A stretch of DNA of 64,000 nt from Enterobacter soli ATCC BAA-2102 (GTDB lineage Bacteria; Pseudomonadota; Gammaproteobacteria; Enterobacterales; Enterobacteriaceae): positions 163,291 to 227,290 of the forward strand of contig NZ_LXES01000024.1 of the NCBI RefSeq assembly GCF_001654845.1. The letters are read 5' to 3'. Each line of letters begins with the position of its first letter. The first letter of the stretch is position 1. Shown in pieces: positions 63,909 to 64,000 of the stretch. The notes beneath the pieces were generated by a model. That model was given only the letters and a program-made list of their open reading frames with translations. It was not told the origin of the DNA and did no database searches. The translations under genes were made by a program, and so were the position numbers.

Positions 63909-64000
63909 ATACCTCTGCGGTCTGGTGCCCTTATCCCAGTCATGTTTGTCTTTATTCAGCGATGACATTACGCCATTGAAATAAAAGACTTACCGCAGCT

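Noticed and set aside
63657..63968. 103-codon frame antisense to the end of the ArsR-type gene
   Set aside because: Shadow frame; no recognisable domain or start signal.

Overview
The window reads as chromosome of an Enterobacter-type member of the Enterobacteriaceae. Backbone genes occur in the order known from E. coli and Salmonella (pmbA-cybC, nrdGD, treCBR, mgtA, ridA-pyrIB, an arginine deiminase operon, argI-rraB-miaE-leuX, then yjiR-yjiS), and they are most like the E. coli/Salmonella proteins. A chromosomal fosA and an MiaE gene fit Enterobacter. Backbone genes are GC-rich; several inserts are clearly AT-rich.

Layout. 1-1012: end of pmbA, then cybC. 1294-9952: an accessory block between cybC and nrdG. 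It holds the conserved but poorly characterised eight-gene EF_0829/AHA_3910-type cluster (PRD protein, SFCGS protein, DUF4312, two membrane proteins, metallohydrolase, PLP ammonia-lyase-like enzyme, KDPG-type aldolase), an exported lactonase-like propeller, and a PRD/EIIB/EIIA regulator. A CRP-like site and a perfect 20-bp palindrome lie upstream. 9985-20407: nrdG-nrdD with paired FNR and NrdR-like sites, treC-treB-treR with a TreR operator, and mgtA with a PhoP box and MgtL leader peptide. 20583-25022: exported GH20 hexosaminidase, ridA, and pyrBI with PyrL attenuator. 25123-30398: arginine deiminase operon arcA-arcC-arcB-transporter-ArgR paralogue. 31069-34991: yjgK, argI with two ARG boxes, rraB, miaE, a membrane-anchored protein, and tRNA-Leu(CAA).

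35148-44095 is an AT-rich defence island next to leuX. It encodes a DNA phosphorothioation system of unusual composition: dndC-dndD-dndE on one strand, a divergent dndA coupled to a HARE-HTH/Mrr-type nuclease, and a DGQHR-domain (DndB-related) protein coupled to an HNH nuclease. No standard-size dndB precedes dndC, and no dptFGH genes are present. It is followed by a SymE-type toxin with a LexA-like box, and by a T6SS-type PAAR/colicin-DNase effector with three Im-type immunity genes and a PAAR-like partner.

48470-64000: a second tryptophanyl-tRNA synthetase whose leader encodes a short peptide with tandem Trp codons and a four-segment attenuator; divergent fosA; a GNAT protein; a lipoprotein/GH25-SH3/membrane-protein/ClpP-like/SH3 group; roxA; yjiR-yjiS; a second MocR-type regulator divergent from an AhpD-like gene; a LysR gene divergent from an aldehyde dehydrogenase; and a three-gene ABM-ACT-ArsR operon. 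A GC-rich palindromic element (CCCTCTCCC...GGGAGAGGG) recurs in at least six intergenic gaps, twice joined to a bidirectional terminator.

Main candidates for new biology: the EF_0829-type catabolic/transport cluster, the dnd variant with two unusual nucleases, and the trpS2 attenuator.
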